A stretch of 64,000 nt of DNA from Exophiala sp. HKRS030 (lineage: Eukaryota; Ascomycota; Eurotiomycetes; Chaetothyriales; Herpotrichiellaceae), in contig JAHWDD010000003.1 in NCBI GenBank assembly GCA_023897205.1, forward strand, positions 5,025,665 through 5,089,664, read 5' to 3'. Shown here in pieces: positions 48,737-59,118 of the stretch. A program made the translations under genes and the position numbers. The notes beneath the pieces are model-generated. The model worked only from the letters and a program-made list of their open reading frames with translations, was not told where the DNA came from and searched no databases. Each line of letters starts with the position of its first letter. Position 1 is the first letter of the stretch.

Positions 48737-49806
48737 TCACTGCGCAATATAACCTCCGTCAATAACCACACTCGTACCAGTCACCCAACTTGCTCCCTCT
48801 CCAGCAAGATACACCGCGGCCCTCGCAATCTCTTCCGGTCTCCCCGTCCTTCCCCAAGGGTGCAACATACTCAGAGCCGCATCCACCCCGGGCGTCTTTT
48901 GCATCATCGTGTCGAGGATGGCAGTGTCGGCAAACCCGGGTTGGAGGGCGTTGATGTGGATGCCGTCCTTTGCGTACTCGAGCGCGGTGGCACGGGTCAA
49001 CTGCATGATGCCTCCCTTGGACACACAGTAACTCGTGGCGCCTGCCATGCCGACGTTTCCCATGATCGAAGCCGTGTTGACGATCCATCCGCGGTGGATC
49101 TCGGCCTCGTTGAAGGGAGACCGCCCCCAAACCGGATGAGGTTCCTGGGCGAGAAACTGAGTGACGGAGTACTTGGTACCCAGCCACGCACCGCGAGTGT
49201 TGATGGCCAGAGTCTTGTCGAGGACCGAAACGTCGGTCTCGTGGGTTCGGATCATATCTTTGCCCAGTTCCTTTGCTGATGCTTCGGCGGCTATACCTGC
49301 GTGTGTGAAAATTACAGACCAAAAGGTAAGCCTTTGCCTTCATCTTTTCAGAGTCAAGTGAAGTTGTGTTTTTGATGGGAAGGAGAAAAGTCCACGACAA
49401 GAGGGAGAAATGTGTTGGGAAGGAACTCACCAGCATTGTTGACCATTATGTCCAACCTTCCAAACACCTTGACCGCCTCCGCCACAGCACCACGAACGTC
49501 CTCCTCCTTGGTGACGTCGCACTTGATGTACACGATCCTCGGAACCCCAGATTTCTGACTCGGCCATCTTTTGGTGACGAGTTCGACCGTCGGAGTGACG
49601 AGATCCATGTTCGCATTGATCGGTCGAGCTCCAATGGTTTTCTGGTCGGGGATGTCAGGTCTCAGGTCGGCGTTGACAATGTAAGCCCCGGCAGCAGCGT
49701 ACGCAAGACATATCGCTCTGCCGAGACCACTTGAACCACCGGTGACGACGGCGACTTTGTCTTGAAGTGTCGCAATGTTGCCTATGACTCTGTCTTCTGC
49801 CGCCAT
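48737..49806 (-). CDS. short-chain dehydrogenase/reductase paired with the P450
   Basis: 311-residue classical SDR from two exons, 49806-49431 and 49296-48737; the intron splits the NNAG motif (GCT-G|GT) exactly. ATG 49806-49804 opens MAAEDRVIGNIATLQDKVAV. Cofactor motif TGGSSGLGRA at about 22-31; NADLRP after beta-2; CDVTKEEDV; NNAGIAAEA at about 123; catalytic Ser region VNTASIMGNVG; SYCVSKGG with the Tyr/Lys pair at about 214-218; C-terminal LAGEGASWVTGTSVVIDGGY, typical of 3-oxoacyl-ACP-reductase/alcohol-dehydrogenase-like members. An unusual insert of about 25 residues (IGARPINANMDLVTPTVELV) separates beta-2 and beta-3. Likely oxidises or reduces an alcohol/ketone made or used by the neighbouring P450; that link is inference from adjacency. 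Confidence 0.92.
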
Positions 49807-49866
49807 TTTGTGTAGCTTGTGTGTCTGGGGAGTACTCGGTGAGTAACGTTGAGACAACAACTAAGG

Positions 49867-49874
49867 TATATATA
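49867..49874 (-). promoter_or_regulatory. TATA box of the SDR gene
   Basis: TATATATA about 61 bp upstream of the SDR ATG. Its presence on both this gene and the P450 suggests regulated rather than constitutive expression. Confidence 0.5.
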
Positions 49875-50971
49875 GTGTGGTGAATTTCGCTAGGCTATTC
49901 CTCACGTAGGAACGAGCCTTTGTTGTGATAACCTACGAGAACGAGATGGGCTGTTCAAGGAGAAGTCAATCAGGATCCAGATGCTTGTCTAGGGGAGGGT
50001 ACAATGTGAAAAAGAAACGTCATGTTCGGTCCACGTAGTAGTACCAGGGCTATGCAAAGTACCCAAGAAATAGCACTACCCAAGAAACCAACCCCCAAGA
50101 GAAGATTGGAGGGGCAGCTCAACCATGCGTGATGCATTAGGGTTAAACATACCTACAGTAGTCAAGTTCCATCCAGAGGACGGATGAGCTGTACATACAT
50201 ACGAAAAATCCTCGCGTATATGCATGGAGCCGGTTGATCCTTTGCGGGGGTAGGAAGAGAATCAACAACTACTCTGCCTGCCCAGGTAACTAGGTACTCG
50301 TACTCCGTATACTCGTAACAAGGGTACAAAATACACACGTAAGCACAGCTACTGGAGTTACGCCCTACGAATGATACATGATCATCAAAAATGTCAGCGA
50401 AAGACCGAGGTGAATGAGATGCCCTAGGCGACTTTCTTCTGTTTCCCCCTCATGCTTCAGAGCATATGCCGAGTCAGAAGTATCGATCGCGCGCGCCATC
50501 ACAAATTCTGCAAGGATCAGACCACGGGGCATAACAGAGACAAACACGGGCTCGACGCTATAGCGGGAAATCCGATCCATAAATTTCAAATGCCCATGAT
50601 GGTGTGGTATCTGCAACTGTATCGCACTCTCAAGACCAAAAATGTTTCCTCCAATAAACTCGCTTATATACAAAAAAAGATCATTCAGCCGGGTCATCAA
50701 GTGCCTCCCCTATCGGGGGCTCTGTGTCTCACAAAACATGGCTCCATTGGTAGCATCCATATGATAACGATAATCACAAGGCACGCAAGGTTGTCTTACC
50801 TTACCTAGGTGCCCCTTGGCCACCAAGAAAGAACACCGAAGACCAAATGCCATCTGACGACCGCCAGATGTATCCAAAATTCCGGTCCCAATGCCAATGC
50901 TCACATGCGCAACAGAACCAACAATGCAGGTACAAATCCCAAATATTCCGACTCACAGCCAGACCGAAATT
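49875..50971. other. intergenic, no gene seen
   Basis: About 1.1 kb between the SDR promoter and the stop of the Whi5-like gene. One TACTCCGTA at 50301-50309 sits in a run of TACTCG/GTACTCG words. No coding pattern. Confidence 0.5.
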
Positions 50972-52306
50972 TCACGTCAATACAGTAGATGCTGCTGGTG
51001 GTGCCGCCGCGGTGGCGGCCGATGAAATTTTGGACTTCTCCGCGAGTTCAAAAGCACGCTCCAATTCCTCATCACTGTCATCTGACAAGTCATTCAACAT
51101 GCGATCAATAATGGCAGCTTTATCATACACCGGTCGTCCATTAGAAAAGGCAACTCTCTTAGGCGATGTCATGGACGTCTGACTAAACTGGGTCCGCAAT
51201 GGAGATGTCAATTGTGAAGCCGCAAATGTCTGTGTCGATCGGATAGTAGAATCTTGCGACAGGCTGGGATTGTATCCTGAATTATTGGGGCTGGCCATGA
51301 AAAGAAGCGTCTCGACCGCGTCTGCTTCCATTGCTGCATTCTGGCTTGGTGTTCGGTGACTCGTGGGAGGACGCGACGACTGCGACGTGTGTCGAGCACT
51401 GTGTGTGTTTTGATAGGTACCATTTGGTGTTGCCCGACGCCGAGAGCTCGGAACAATATCAACCGGAGGTGCGAGAGCGCGTCGTGAAGATACTTGTGGA
51501 CTGTTCAGAGTCACCAGAGCTCGGGTTTCTAGTGTGCTGTCGGATGAGTCGCTCTCGCTCGACTCTCGTCCGTAACTCCTGGACATGACTGTTCGGGGGG
51601 AGAGCAGACCGCGTGGACGAGGCGAGTTTGGGAATCCAGAAACGGTGGACCGCGGGGATTGTGAGGCTAGGGATTCGACTTCATCGAGGGAACGTGTCTG
51701 CCAGCCATTCTGCACTTTGATCATTGCGTATTTTAGTCGGGTACGTAGCTGTTGTGAGAGCTGGTCTGTGTCAGTCCCTGGATTCGCCGTGGTTGCTCTG
51801 GCCAATCCTACCTCTGAGATATTGCCATTTGATACACTGCTTGTCGTTCGGGCATGGCCAAACCCTTTAGACTGGCTCACGACGTCTGCAAGTCCGTTGA
51901 CACTCGACCTTTTCACCTCGCCACTTGCTGTGCGTTTTGCTCCGGAGAGACTGTTCGGCGGAGGACTTTGTGAATTGGTATTTGAACGGTGTTCTTGCAC
52001 AGCATCTGTAACTGCAAGGTTCTCCGTCGACTCCTTCTGTTCCTGCAACTCTATAGACCGCGTCTCCTGCGACCCCAGCTGGCTCGACGTGGTCGAGGTG
52101 GGTGGTGTATCCTCCTCCTCGTCGGGTACAGTGGGTAATGCCGCTGTGCTGGACACATCGCTCGTCGATATGTTCAATGGGATCTGCTGTGAGGTATTCG
52201 AATCTTCAGAACTGCGTGCAAGGTTTGTAATCGCGGCTTCCGGGGGCGCCAGTGTCAACGGGTGTGGATCCAGCATGGTTGACGCATGCGTAACGGCATG
52301 CTGCAT
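50972..52306 (-). CDS. Whi5/Nrm1-like G1/S transcriptional repressor (predicted)
   Basis: 444-residue, largely disordered Ser/Thr/Pro-rich protein. The call rests on QLRTRLKYAMIKVQNGW at about 186-202, which resembles the short GTB motif by which Whi5 and Nrm1 bind the SBF/MBF cell-cycle transcription factors. ADAVETLLFMASPNNSGY at about 327-344 is a second conserved-looking island. Many SP/TP sites (SPRST, NSPRPR, LLSPRT, TSPLR, TSPKR) are potential CDK phosphorylation sites, as in Whi5. The C-terminus is acidic then Ala-rich (MLNDLSDDSDEELERAFELA). I use ATG 52306-52304; the frame is open farther upstream to about 52447 but without an ATG, so a short upstream exon is possible. Confidence 0.65.
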   Translation of the reverse strand: MQHAVTHASTMLDPHPLTLAPPEAAITNLARSSEDSNTSQQIPLNISTSDVSSTAALPTVPDEEEDTPPTSTTSSQLGSQETRSIELQEQKESTENLAVTDAVQEHRSNTNSQSPPPNSLSGAKRTASGEVKRSSVNGLADVVSQSKGFGHARTTSSVSNGNISEVGLARATTANPGTDTDQLSQQLRTRLKYAMIKVQNGWQTRSLDEVESLASQSPRSTVSGFPNSPRPRGLLSPRTVMSRSYGRESSESDSSDSTLETRALVTLNSPQVSSRRALAPPVDIVPSSRRRATPNGTYQNTHSARHTSQSSRPPTSHRTPSQNAAMEADAVETLLFMASPNNSGYNPSLSQDSTIRSTQTFAASQLTSPLRTQFSQTSMTSPKRVAFSNGRPVYDKAAIIDRMLNDLSDDSDEELERAFELAEKSKISSAATAAAPPAASTVLT

Positions 52307-53246
52307 GCTCGTGTCGTGGTCGGCCGCCTCGGCAATATCGGGTGGATGATTCAAAACCTGGTTCTCGAGGGAATGGTGGAGGTTACTAGGTATGTGTATG
52401 AACCCGTGAAGGAAACAGGGAGAGGATATCGGTGAGAATGTAGACAACGAAACGACGGTAACAGCAACAGATCACGAGGGTCGTCGCGTTCGCCCTCGCC
52501 TGTCCGTGTTGGTAGGTTTAGTGGACCTGGTAGTCAGTTACAGCAGCTGGTAGTTGGTGGGGACTGATGACTTATGCCACTGCTGGACACGCGTAGATTG
52601 AGGCGTTTCAAGGCAGACGCGTTGTTGTGACAGAGACCGAGGTGGAAGCATCGATAGACGGTAAAGGTTGTAGCAGTAGCAGCATCAATCATGACACCGC
52701 GTAGTGGATGTAGAGATCAAGTATGGTCGATATCTGTGGTGTCACGGCGATAGAGATACACGCGATCAGTCTCGCTCGGTTCGTGTGTCCTGCAGCGGCA
52801 ACAGCTTTGGCCATTTCCTACAGTATGGATGAGTACCTGATACAGTACACGCGCCATTTCTCCGGGGCCGGCGGTCAATGTGTCCCCTGTAGTCGTGGCC
52901 TGTGCGAGACCCTGGAGAGCCCCAAACAGCCCTTTCGGACTTCTCCAAGGGCCCGGGAGGCCTGGAAATTCTGCTTAAGCTTCAAGGTGTGCGCCCAGCC
53001 TCTAAATTTTCACTCGCTAAACTGCACCTTTAGGTACTAGTTCTGCATCACAGACCAGGTGTCGACACAGTATTGAACCATTTGACTCGAGACTATGCAA
53101 GAGAGATCGCCTATATTCGACGTATCTGTTGAGCTGCTCCAAATGGTCTTCATATTGACACAATACGGAGTACAGAGAGTATAGTCTCACGCTCACGGGT
53201 ATCAATCCATCATCCTCACAACCGGCACAAGGCCAAAGTCATACGT
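52307..53246. other. intergenic, promoter of the Whi5-like gene
   Basis: About 0.9 kb. The 140 bp next to 52306 stay open in the Whi5-like frame and could be part of an upstream exon. TACGGAGTA occurs at 53164-53172, just downstream of the BMS1 stop. No other gene is seen. Confidence 0.45.
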
Positions 53247-56200
53247 TTATCGTCTCGACCGCTTCCCTCCTCCACCACCGCCAGCCTGTGCGTGCTTTCG
53301 CTTGCGACCTTCTTTGCGCCAGAACTCGTCCCGTTCTCTCTTTTCCCGTTCTTCCTTCTTCTCCATATTCTCAGCGACCTTCTTGCGGTAAACAGCTCGC
53401 CTCTCTTCTTGCTTTTTAGCTCGCTTCTCCGCCTTCTCGTTCCTCATGGTTTGTAATTTCTGCATCAGATCTCGGGCTTTCTTCTCCTCGCCACCCATCA
53501 CCACAGCTCGCTTCTGGAGGTAGGTTGGTGCTTTTCTTGCTTTCTGTCGCGTAATTTGTGATTTGAATGGAAGTTCTGCCGCCAATGCACGTGGTACTCG
53601 AAGAGGGTTGAAATGTCGATTGGGTCGTTCGATTTTCGTGTAAGCGGAATCCTTGACCAGTGGTGTTGGGATACCCATTGATGCTCGAACGGCTCCCGTC
53701 AGTCGCATGGCCTGCCATCCTTCCGAACCATCATCGATTCGTTGGCCCTCTCCGTCGAGATCTGCTGATCCGCTGGGAGGAGCATCGAGAAGGTTGGTAA
53801 CAGGATTGTAAAATCTGTGGGGTTTGACTGGGTACCAAGCTCGAAGGAAGACAATGTCTGACATGAGGATCTTGTCTTCGAAAGTGGCTCGGAAATGTCC
53901 TTCAGGTTTGCTGAGAGCTCTCTTGATCTGCCCGCGAATTCCAGATACCGTTCGTATACTAGCTCCTTCAAACTTGGCAATTTCTAACGACGAATTGAAC
54001 ATGTTGCGTATGAATGCCGTATTGCGGAAGATCTTGTACGGATATCCCGTTAGTTTGAGCTTTTTGACGATTTCGGTGGTTTCATCCACGTTCAGTACAA
54101 CTCCAGTGGCTGCAATTCGGAACCCAGGATTGGCGTTGGAAAAGGATTGAACACAGCAGAATCCAGTGTTCGGTGCCACCAGCGGACCATAGAAAGTACC
54201 AAAGCAATGCATGTGTTCGGGGGTATATTTGAGCATTCGGTTTCGTGTCCGTGAATCAGAAATCGAATAAATTGGCAGTGTTTGAAATCTCCTCCACCCC
54301 AACGAGAAGATGAGAGGATCATTTGTCTTGAGAATCTTCTTGTGCCATCGATGTCGCTTGATGCGGATCTGAACAAAGCCAAACCGGTCCTCTGTGGGAG
54401 CTAGTCCTCCGATGATGACGGGAAGCTTGGGATTGAAGGAGCGGACGAATTCGTACGGTACTTTGTCCAGCACAATTCGTGCGTATGTGCCAGCCTTGAA
54501 TCCTTCTGCGCGCGCTCGGGCTACTGGATCCAGACTGTCGAATTCTGCTCGATTGATGTCGAGTTGTTTCTGGAGCATTGCTTTTTGAGCGTCATACCAC
54601 TCGTCTTCGCCAAACTCTTGCTCCGTAGCCTTGACTTCACTTTTGCCGTTCGCAAAACCTTCTCGATCTTCTTCTTCAAACCGAAGCTTGAGTTCTTCCT
54701 TCCGTTTGGCATTCTTGATACGTTCTTCTTCCAAAGTCAACTCCGCTTGTGCCTCTGGATCCGCCTCAGCTGCTGCTTCCAAGTCTTCGAACTCGCCGTC
54801 GCCTTCGTCAGACTCGTTCTCGGCGTCTTCATCAAAACCACCGTATTCGTCCTCGTCGGAGTCTGCATTTGCTCCTGTGGCGAGGGATCTCCGCGTGAAC
54901 CGGGACATGATAGTTTGTATTTGATCTTCATCCTCCCATTTCTGCGTCAGGTCTTCATAGTCATATCGTGGAGTTTGTCGATCTTCTAGTTCTTCCTCCT
55001 GTTCAGTCTTAGCTTTGTTGAAAAAATTGTCTTCATCATCAACTTCGTCTTGTCCAGTGTGGTCGTGATGTTTTTGCTCTCCTCGCCATTTTGCAATTGC
55101 TTCGGCTGGGGTCAAAGTCAGATCGTACATCAATCGAGACAGATCAGCAGCGCGGAATGCTACTTGGGTTGAATGTAGCTTTCGAGCATCTTCGGACAAA
55201 TTTTCTTTCCACCGGAGACCACCATCATCCTCACTCCCGTCGAAGTCCGAATCCTCATCGTCAAATTCCTGTTCGCCATGCTCGTCGCCAGACATGGAAC
55301 CCAAGTCAGAGTCGCTGTCGGCAAACTCCAGGTCGCCCTCGACTTCTTCCGCGTCTAGTCCCTCCTCAGCGATGCCAGGTCGGCCGGTATGCTCAGAGAA
55401 ATCGTTCACTTCGTCATCGTCGCTCGCCTCATCATTACTTTCTCCGCTGACAAAGCCCTCGTCGTCATCATTATCATCTTCTTCGTCTTGGTCGACGACA
55501 TCATTGTGAATGCCAGTTTGGCCGAATGATCGGATTCCTCTTTTTGTGGTGCGGCCCGTGTCGTTGTCAGGGTTATCACCTTCGGTAAGTTGTTGCCCAC
55601 CCTGAAAAAGCCGAACACCACCCTCAGCCTCACCCAGCAGTCTCCGTTCACCTTGGAGACTCATCATAAGCTGCTCTCCAAGACCTCTCTCCTCTCCGTC
55701 ATCTGCATCTCGATCGAAGGTGTTCGTTTTAACATTTATGTAGACAGCATCCTTGTCTACCAGAACACCGCCAACATCGGACATGGGGGCAAAAAGGACT
55801 TTCTGCTTCTCGCCTAGTTTCCTTCTGGACGACTTTCCGGTGGCTTTGGCCATGGCTTGATCTAGGAATGGCGTAGGACAGGGATCTGGCAGCGCTTCAA
55901 TTTCTTTGACTGACAAATCCCCTACACCAGGAACATGAACCCTCGCTCCATCGGCAGGAAAATTGGTGCCTCGGAGATACCCGTAAAGCGCAACTTGTCT
56001 GTCGCACTTCTCATTCTCTTCAATCTGGGTCGGAGGAGTGACATCGAGTAGACGATCTGCCAAACAATAGGGGTGGCTATTTCTCCAGATCAGCGGTCGA
56101 GGATTCTTCATGACCGACAGAAATCTCGACAGATTGTGTATTTCTCTATCCGGGTACCGCCCGTTGATAACGCCGGACAAGTAAAATAGCTTTGCGCCTT

Positions 56201-56789
56201 GGTAGAGTTCCGACCAGAATCTGTGTTTCAATCTCTTCTTTGCCATCCGCAATGTACTCTGTTTCTTGAACAGGTCCAGATGTGTAAGGATGCCAAAAAC
56301 ATTTCCCGGCATTCCAGACACGCTCAAAGCGTTCAGAAATTCCATCGTCTCCATCTCAAACCCATAGTTGCCGTCTATCATGAGTAGGACGATGTCAGCA
56401 ATTTTTGCAACATCGATCATAGCAGCCAGAGAATCGGAAGGACATTCGAGGAAGGTAAGTCGCCGTCTTTTCGAGGTTACGACTGTTAGAGGGCCGGTAG
56501 GGTGCGACAGAGTCTGCTTGGAATATCGTTTGATTATGCTTTTAATGAGGGTGGTCTTGCCGACGCCAGGAGGTCCAACGACGGCCACAACGATCGGAGG
56601 TGCTTCTTCTGGAAGTCGGTCGACTTGAGGAACATGTAATCGCTTCTCATTGATGTCGCTTGACCGAACAGCCTGTTTCGCCAGGCGGCCAGGGTTGGCG
56701 ACGGCGAAGGCTTTGACATTTTTCTCTCCTCTTTGTGGTTTCTTTTTCTCTTTCGATGGCCTATGAGGCTTATTCGATTGTTTCTCCAT
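53247..56789 (-). CDS. BMS1: ribosome biogenesis GTPase Bms1
   Basis: Single-exon 1180-residue nucleolar GTPase of the small-subunit processome, which works with Rcl1 and U3 snoRNP in early 40S assembly. ATG 56789-56787 starts a Lys-rich N-terminus (MEKQSNKPHRPSKEKKKPQR). GTPase domain: P-loop GPPGVGKT at 72-79, TVVTSKRRRLTFLECPSD, LMIDGNYGFEMETMEFLN and THLDLFKK at the base-recognition position. Then comes the Bms1/Tsr1 domain (FWSELYQGAKLFYLSGVING, QVALYGYLRGTNFP, VPGVGDL), a very acidic Asp/Glu-rich middle (DQDEEDDNDDDEGF) and the C-terminal conserved domain (GTYARIVLDKVPYEFVRSFN, RFGFVQIRIKRHRWHKKILK, CVQSFSNANPGFRIAATGVV, FIRNMFNSSLEIAKFEGASI, GHFRATFEDKILMSDIVFLR). The tail is basic and ends in Gly/Lys/Arg repeats. 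Confidence 0.97.
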   Translation of the reverse strand: MEKQSNKPHRPSKEKKKPQRGEKNVKAFAVANPGRLAKQAVRSSDINEKRLHVPQVDRLPEEAPPIVVAVVGPPGVGKTTLIKSIIKRYSKQTLSHPTGPLTVVTSKRRRLTFLECPSDSLAAMIDVAKIADIVLLMIDGNYGFEMETMEFLNALSVSGMPGNVFGILTHLDLFKKQSTLRMAKKRLKHRFWSELYQGAKLFYLSGVINGRYPDREIHNLSRFLSVMKNPRPLIWRNSHPYCLADRLLDVTPPTQIEENEKCDRQVALYGYLRGTNFPADGARVHVPGVGDLSVKEIEALPDPCPTPFLDQAMAKATGKSSRRKLGEKQKVLFAPMSDVGGVLVDKDAVYINVKTNTFDRDADDGEERGLGEQLMMSLQGERRLLGEAEGGVRLFQGGQQLTEGDNPDNDTGRTTKRGIRSFGQTGIHNDVVDQDEEDDNDDDEGFVSGESNDEASDDDEVNDFSEHTGRPGIAEEGLDAEEVEGDLEFADSDSDLGSMSGDEHGEQEFDDEDSDFDGSEDDGGLRWKENLSEDARKLHSTQVAFRAADLSRLMYDLTLTPAEAIAKWRGEQKHHDHTGQDEVDDEDNFFNKAKTEQEEELEDRQTPRYDYEDLTQKWEDEDQIQTIMSRFTRRSLATGANADSDEDEYGGFDEDAENESDEGDGEFEDLEAAAEADPEAQAELTLEEERIKNAKRKEELKLRFEEEDREGFANGKSEVKATEQEFGEDEWYDAQKAMLQKQLDINRAEFDSLDPVARARAEGFKAGTYARIVLDKVPYEFVRSFNPKLPVIIGGLAPTEDRFGFVQIRIKRHRWHKKILKTNDPLIFSLGWRRFQTLPIYSISDSRTRNRMLKYTPEHMHCFGTFYGPLVAPNTGFCCVQSFSNANPGFRIAATGVVLNVDETTEIVKKLKLTGYPYKIFRNTAFIRNMFNSSLEIAKFEGASIRTVSGIRGQIKRALSKPEGHFRATFEDKILMSDIVFLRAWYPVKPHRFYNPVTNLLDAPPSGSADLDGEGQRIDDGSEGWQAMRLTGAVRASMGIPTPLVKDSAYTKIERPNRHFNPLRVPRALAAELPFKSQITRQKARKAPTYLQKRAVVMGGEEKKARDLMQKLQTMRNEKAEKRAKKQEERRAVYRKKVAENMEKKEEREKRERDEFWRKEGRKRKHAQAGGGGGGKRSRR

Positions 56790-57218
56790 GGTTTCTCGTA
56801 GTCCGACACCACCTCCCCCAGCGCTGCAGACTCGAACTCGTTAAGATTCAAAACTGCGGACTTGACGCAGGAAAAAATATTGGGTGGCGCCACGGACTTA
56901 AGATTTCACTACGGAGTAAAGCTTGAGTAGCCTGTCCAATAAAGTATTAGGCATGGCTTAGGGCTCTGTTTAGGGCCTACTACGAGAATTAGTAAGGCTG
57001 CGTTCCCCGCATCACAGCCTTGCGAGGGGAAATTTTTTCTACTGCTCATGATGGCATTCATCAAGTATCGGTGTGAGAGACATAAAGAGCATTCCATCAC
57101 CATTAGTATGTTTGCAGACTAGGATAGGTACCTATACGACAAACCTCAAATGCGGTAAGATCTGTGGCTTTCAAAGCCAATCACTGTTGACCATCTGGTA
57201 GAAAGGTAGTTAGATAGG
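56790..57218. other. divergent promoter region between BMS1 and the SET-MYND gene
   Basis: 429 bp shared upstream region; TACGGAGTA at 56910-56918, about 120 bp from the BMS1 start. No gene is seen. Confidence 0.5.
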
Positions 57219-58904
57219 ATGGCTTCAGACCGTTCCCGGCAGTTTATTCGCGATGACAGTGTTTACATCAGTTCCTCGGCCAGCAGTGGCAGAAGCGTTC
57301 ACGCTGCGAAACATGTCGAAGCCAAATCACAAATCATGTACGTGGCACAGCCACTTATGGTTGCGCTGGAAACGGCCAAGCTCCCAACGAACTGTTATTT
57401 CTGCTTGAAATCACCCCAAGAACTTCTTCCTGATGTGAATGGTCAAGTTCCAACATTGAAGAAGTGTACTGGGTGTCAGGTGGCCAGATTCTGCAATAAG
57501 GTACGCGGGTGTTCTTGACAACAAGAGGACCTGAGAATCTGCTAATAGCATCTACAGAGATGCCAAAAATCAGCATGGGCCCAGTACCATCGACTGGAGT
57601 GCAAGGTGTATGGACGCTTGTTTCCTAATATTCTTCCCAGCAACGTCAGAGCCATAATTCGGCTGTTGATGCAGAATGAAGCAGGTCTGCTTCCTGTCGG
57701 TGAACTGGACGAACTTCTGAGCTTAGAGAGCCATTGGGATAAACTCCAAGGCGCTGGAGGAGAACGGTGGGAGAATCTCTTGTTGATTACCCAAGCTATC
57801 AAGTCCTACTCTGGTTCAGACTTGGCTGTACAGCGCATCTTGCGAGTTTTGTGCATAGTAAGAACATTCTACAAGATTTTGGGTGTTGACAACTGACCAT
57901 TACAGCTAACAATCAACACATTCACGCTCACAAACCCATTCTTTGAGTCTCTGGGTCTAGCGCTACATCCCAGAACATCGATGTTCAATCATTCATGTGC
58001 GCCAAATGCCTACGTACGGTTCGACGTGTCCCAGAGCGAGTCAAGCGGAGCTTCAAACTATCAAAGTATATCTGTCCACGCCTTGCGACCACTCGACAAG
58101 GATGAAGAGATCACTCTCTCATATGTTGACGGAAAGAATTCCTTCGAGGCGCGGCAACAGGAGCTCAAAGAGCGGTACTTTTTCACCTGTGCGTGTACGC
58201 GATGCATGAGCGAGCAAAATGCCACAGTCTTACCACCTGAAACGACTGAGAACGCGAAAACAATGGAGAATCATGTGACACAATTGATGTCGAAAATTCA
58301 ACAATTGCCCGTGGTGGATAGCGAACTGCTGCATGAAATTAGGACAGCCATGGCAGCTTTCGCTGAGCTAGGATGTTGGCCGCTGTATCACTATCCATGG
58401 TTTCAGCTACGGCACGGACTCACGGAAGGTCTTATTAATTCGGGGAAGTGGTCAGAGGCCCTCTTGCAATCTGCAATCATTACACGTTACATTCATCCAG
58501 TGCTATACGAACAAGGGCATCATCCCATCCGACTGACGGAGATGTGGACACTTTGGAATGTCTGTTGCTCTTGTTTGGAGTCGGGCTATGAGCCCGTTGA
58601 TCAGGCCCGGGACAATAAGTCTTTTCAGATGCTCAACATACTTCGTTGTGTTGTACTCGACGACTTGAATAAGGCTTTGACCAATGGCATCAGAGTCAAC
58701 GGAGCAATCGAACACATCGTCGATGTATCACAACGGCGAGCCTCTATCGAGGACAGAACGTGGGGAGAGTATCGACGAAACAAAACGCTTGCACGGAAAA
58801 CTGTCTGGGCCTGGCTAGAGAGTCAGATCAAAGCGCAATTGAAGAATGAGGGTGTGCCTCGCACCCTCATTGAGGTCTCAATGGCACAAAATCCACCATG
58901 CTGA
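57219..58904 (+). CDS. SET and MYND domain protein (SMYD-like lysine methyltransferase)
   Basis: 526 residues, three exons: 57219-57500, 57558-57857 and 57906-58904. ATG 57219 opens MASDRSRQFIRDDSVYISSS. A MYND zinc finger (CYFCLKSP ... KKCTGCQVARFCNKRCQKSA ... HRLEC, about 59-112) interrupts the SET domain, as in SMYD proteins. The second SET half has MFNHSCAPNAYVRFDV (NHSCxPN, SAM and catalytic region), DKDEEITLSYVD, and the post-SET cysteines FTCACTRCM. The C-terminal part is helical with a TPR-like look, also typical. It probably methylates lysines on histone or non-histone proteins; the target is unknown. It is divergent from BMS1. Confidence 0.92.
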
Positions 58905-59118
58905 CTTTGCATCTACTGAGAACAGTCAAGTTTTAGCCCCCACAAGGGTCTGTCGGCCCCAGGCTTGGGTGATGCAAGGGATCGTCATCCAAGAAACTGG
59001 TGCCTGCCGCAGCTCGGAGTACATCCCCTTGCCCAACAACTTTGTTGGAAGAGGTGACCTTATGATCATTCTATTTATGAGAAACATTTAGCTTTTGCTT
59101 CAAAAATCGAGACTTTTT

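Noticed and set aside
51585..52349. 254-codon plus-strand frame opposite the Whi5-like gene
   Set aside because: Antisense shadow rich in Ser/Cys/Val; no motifs.
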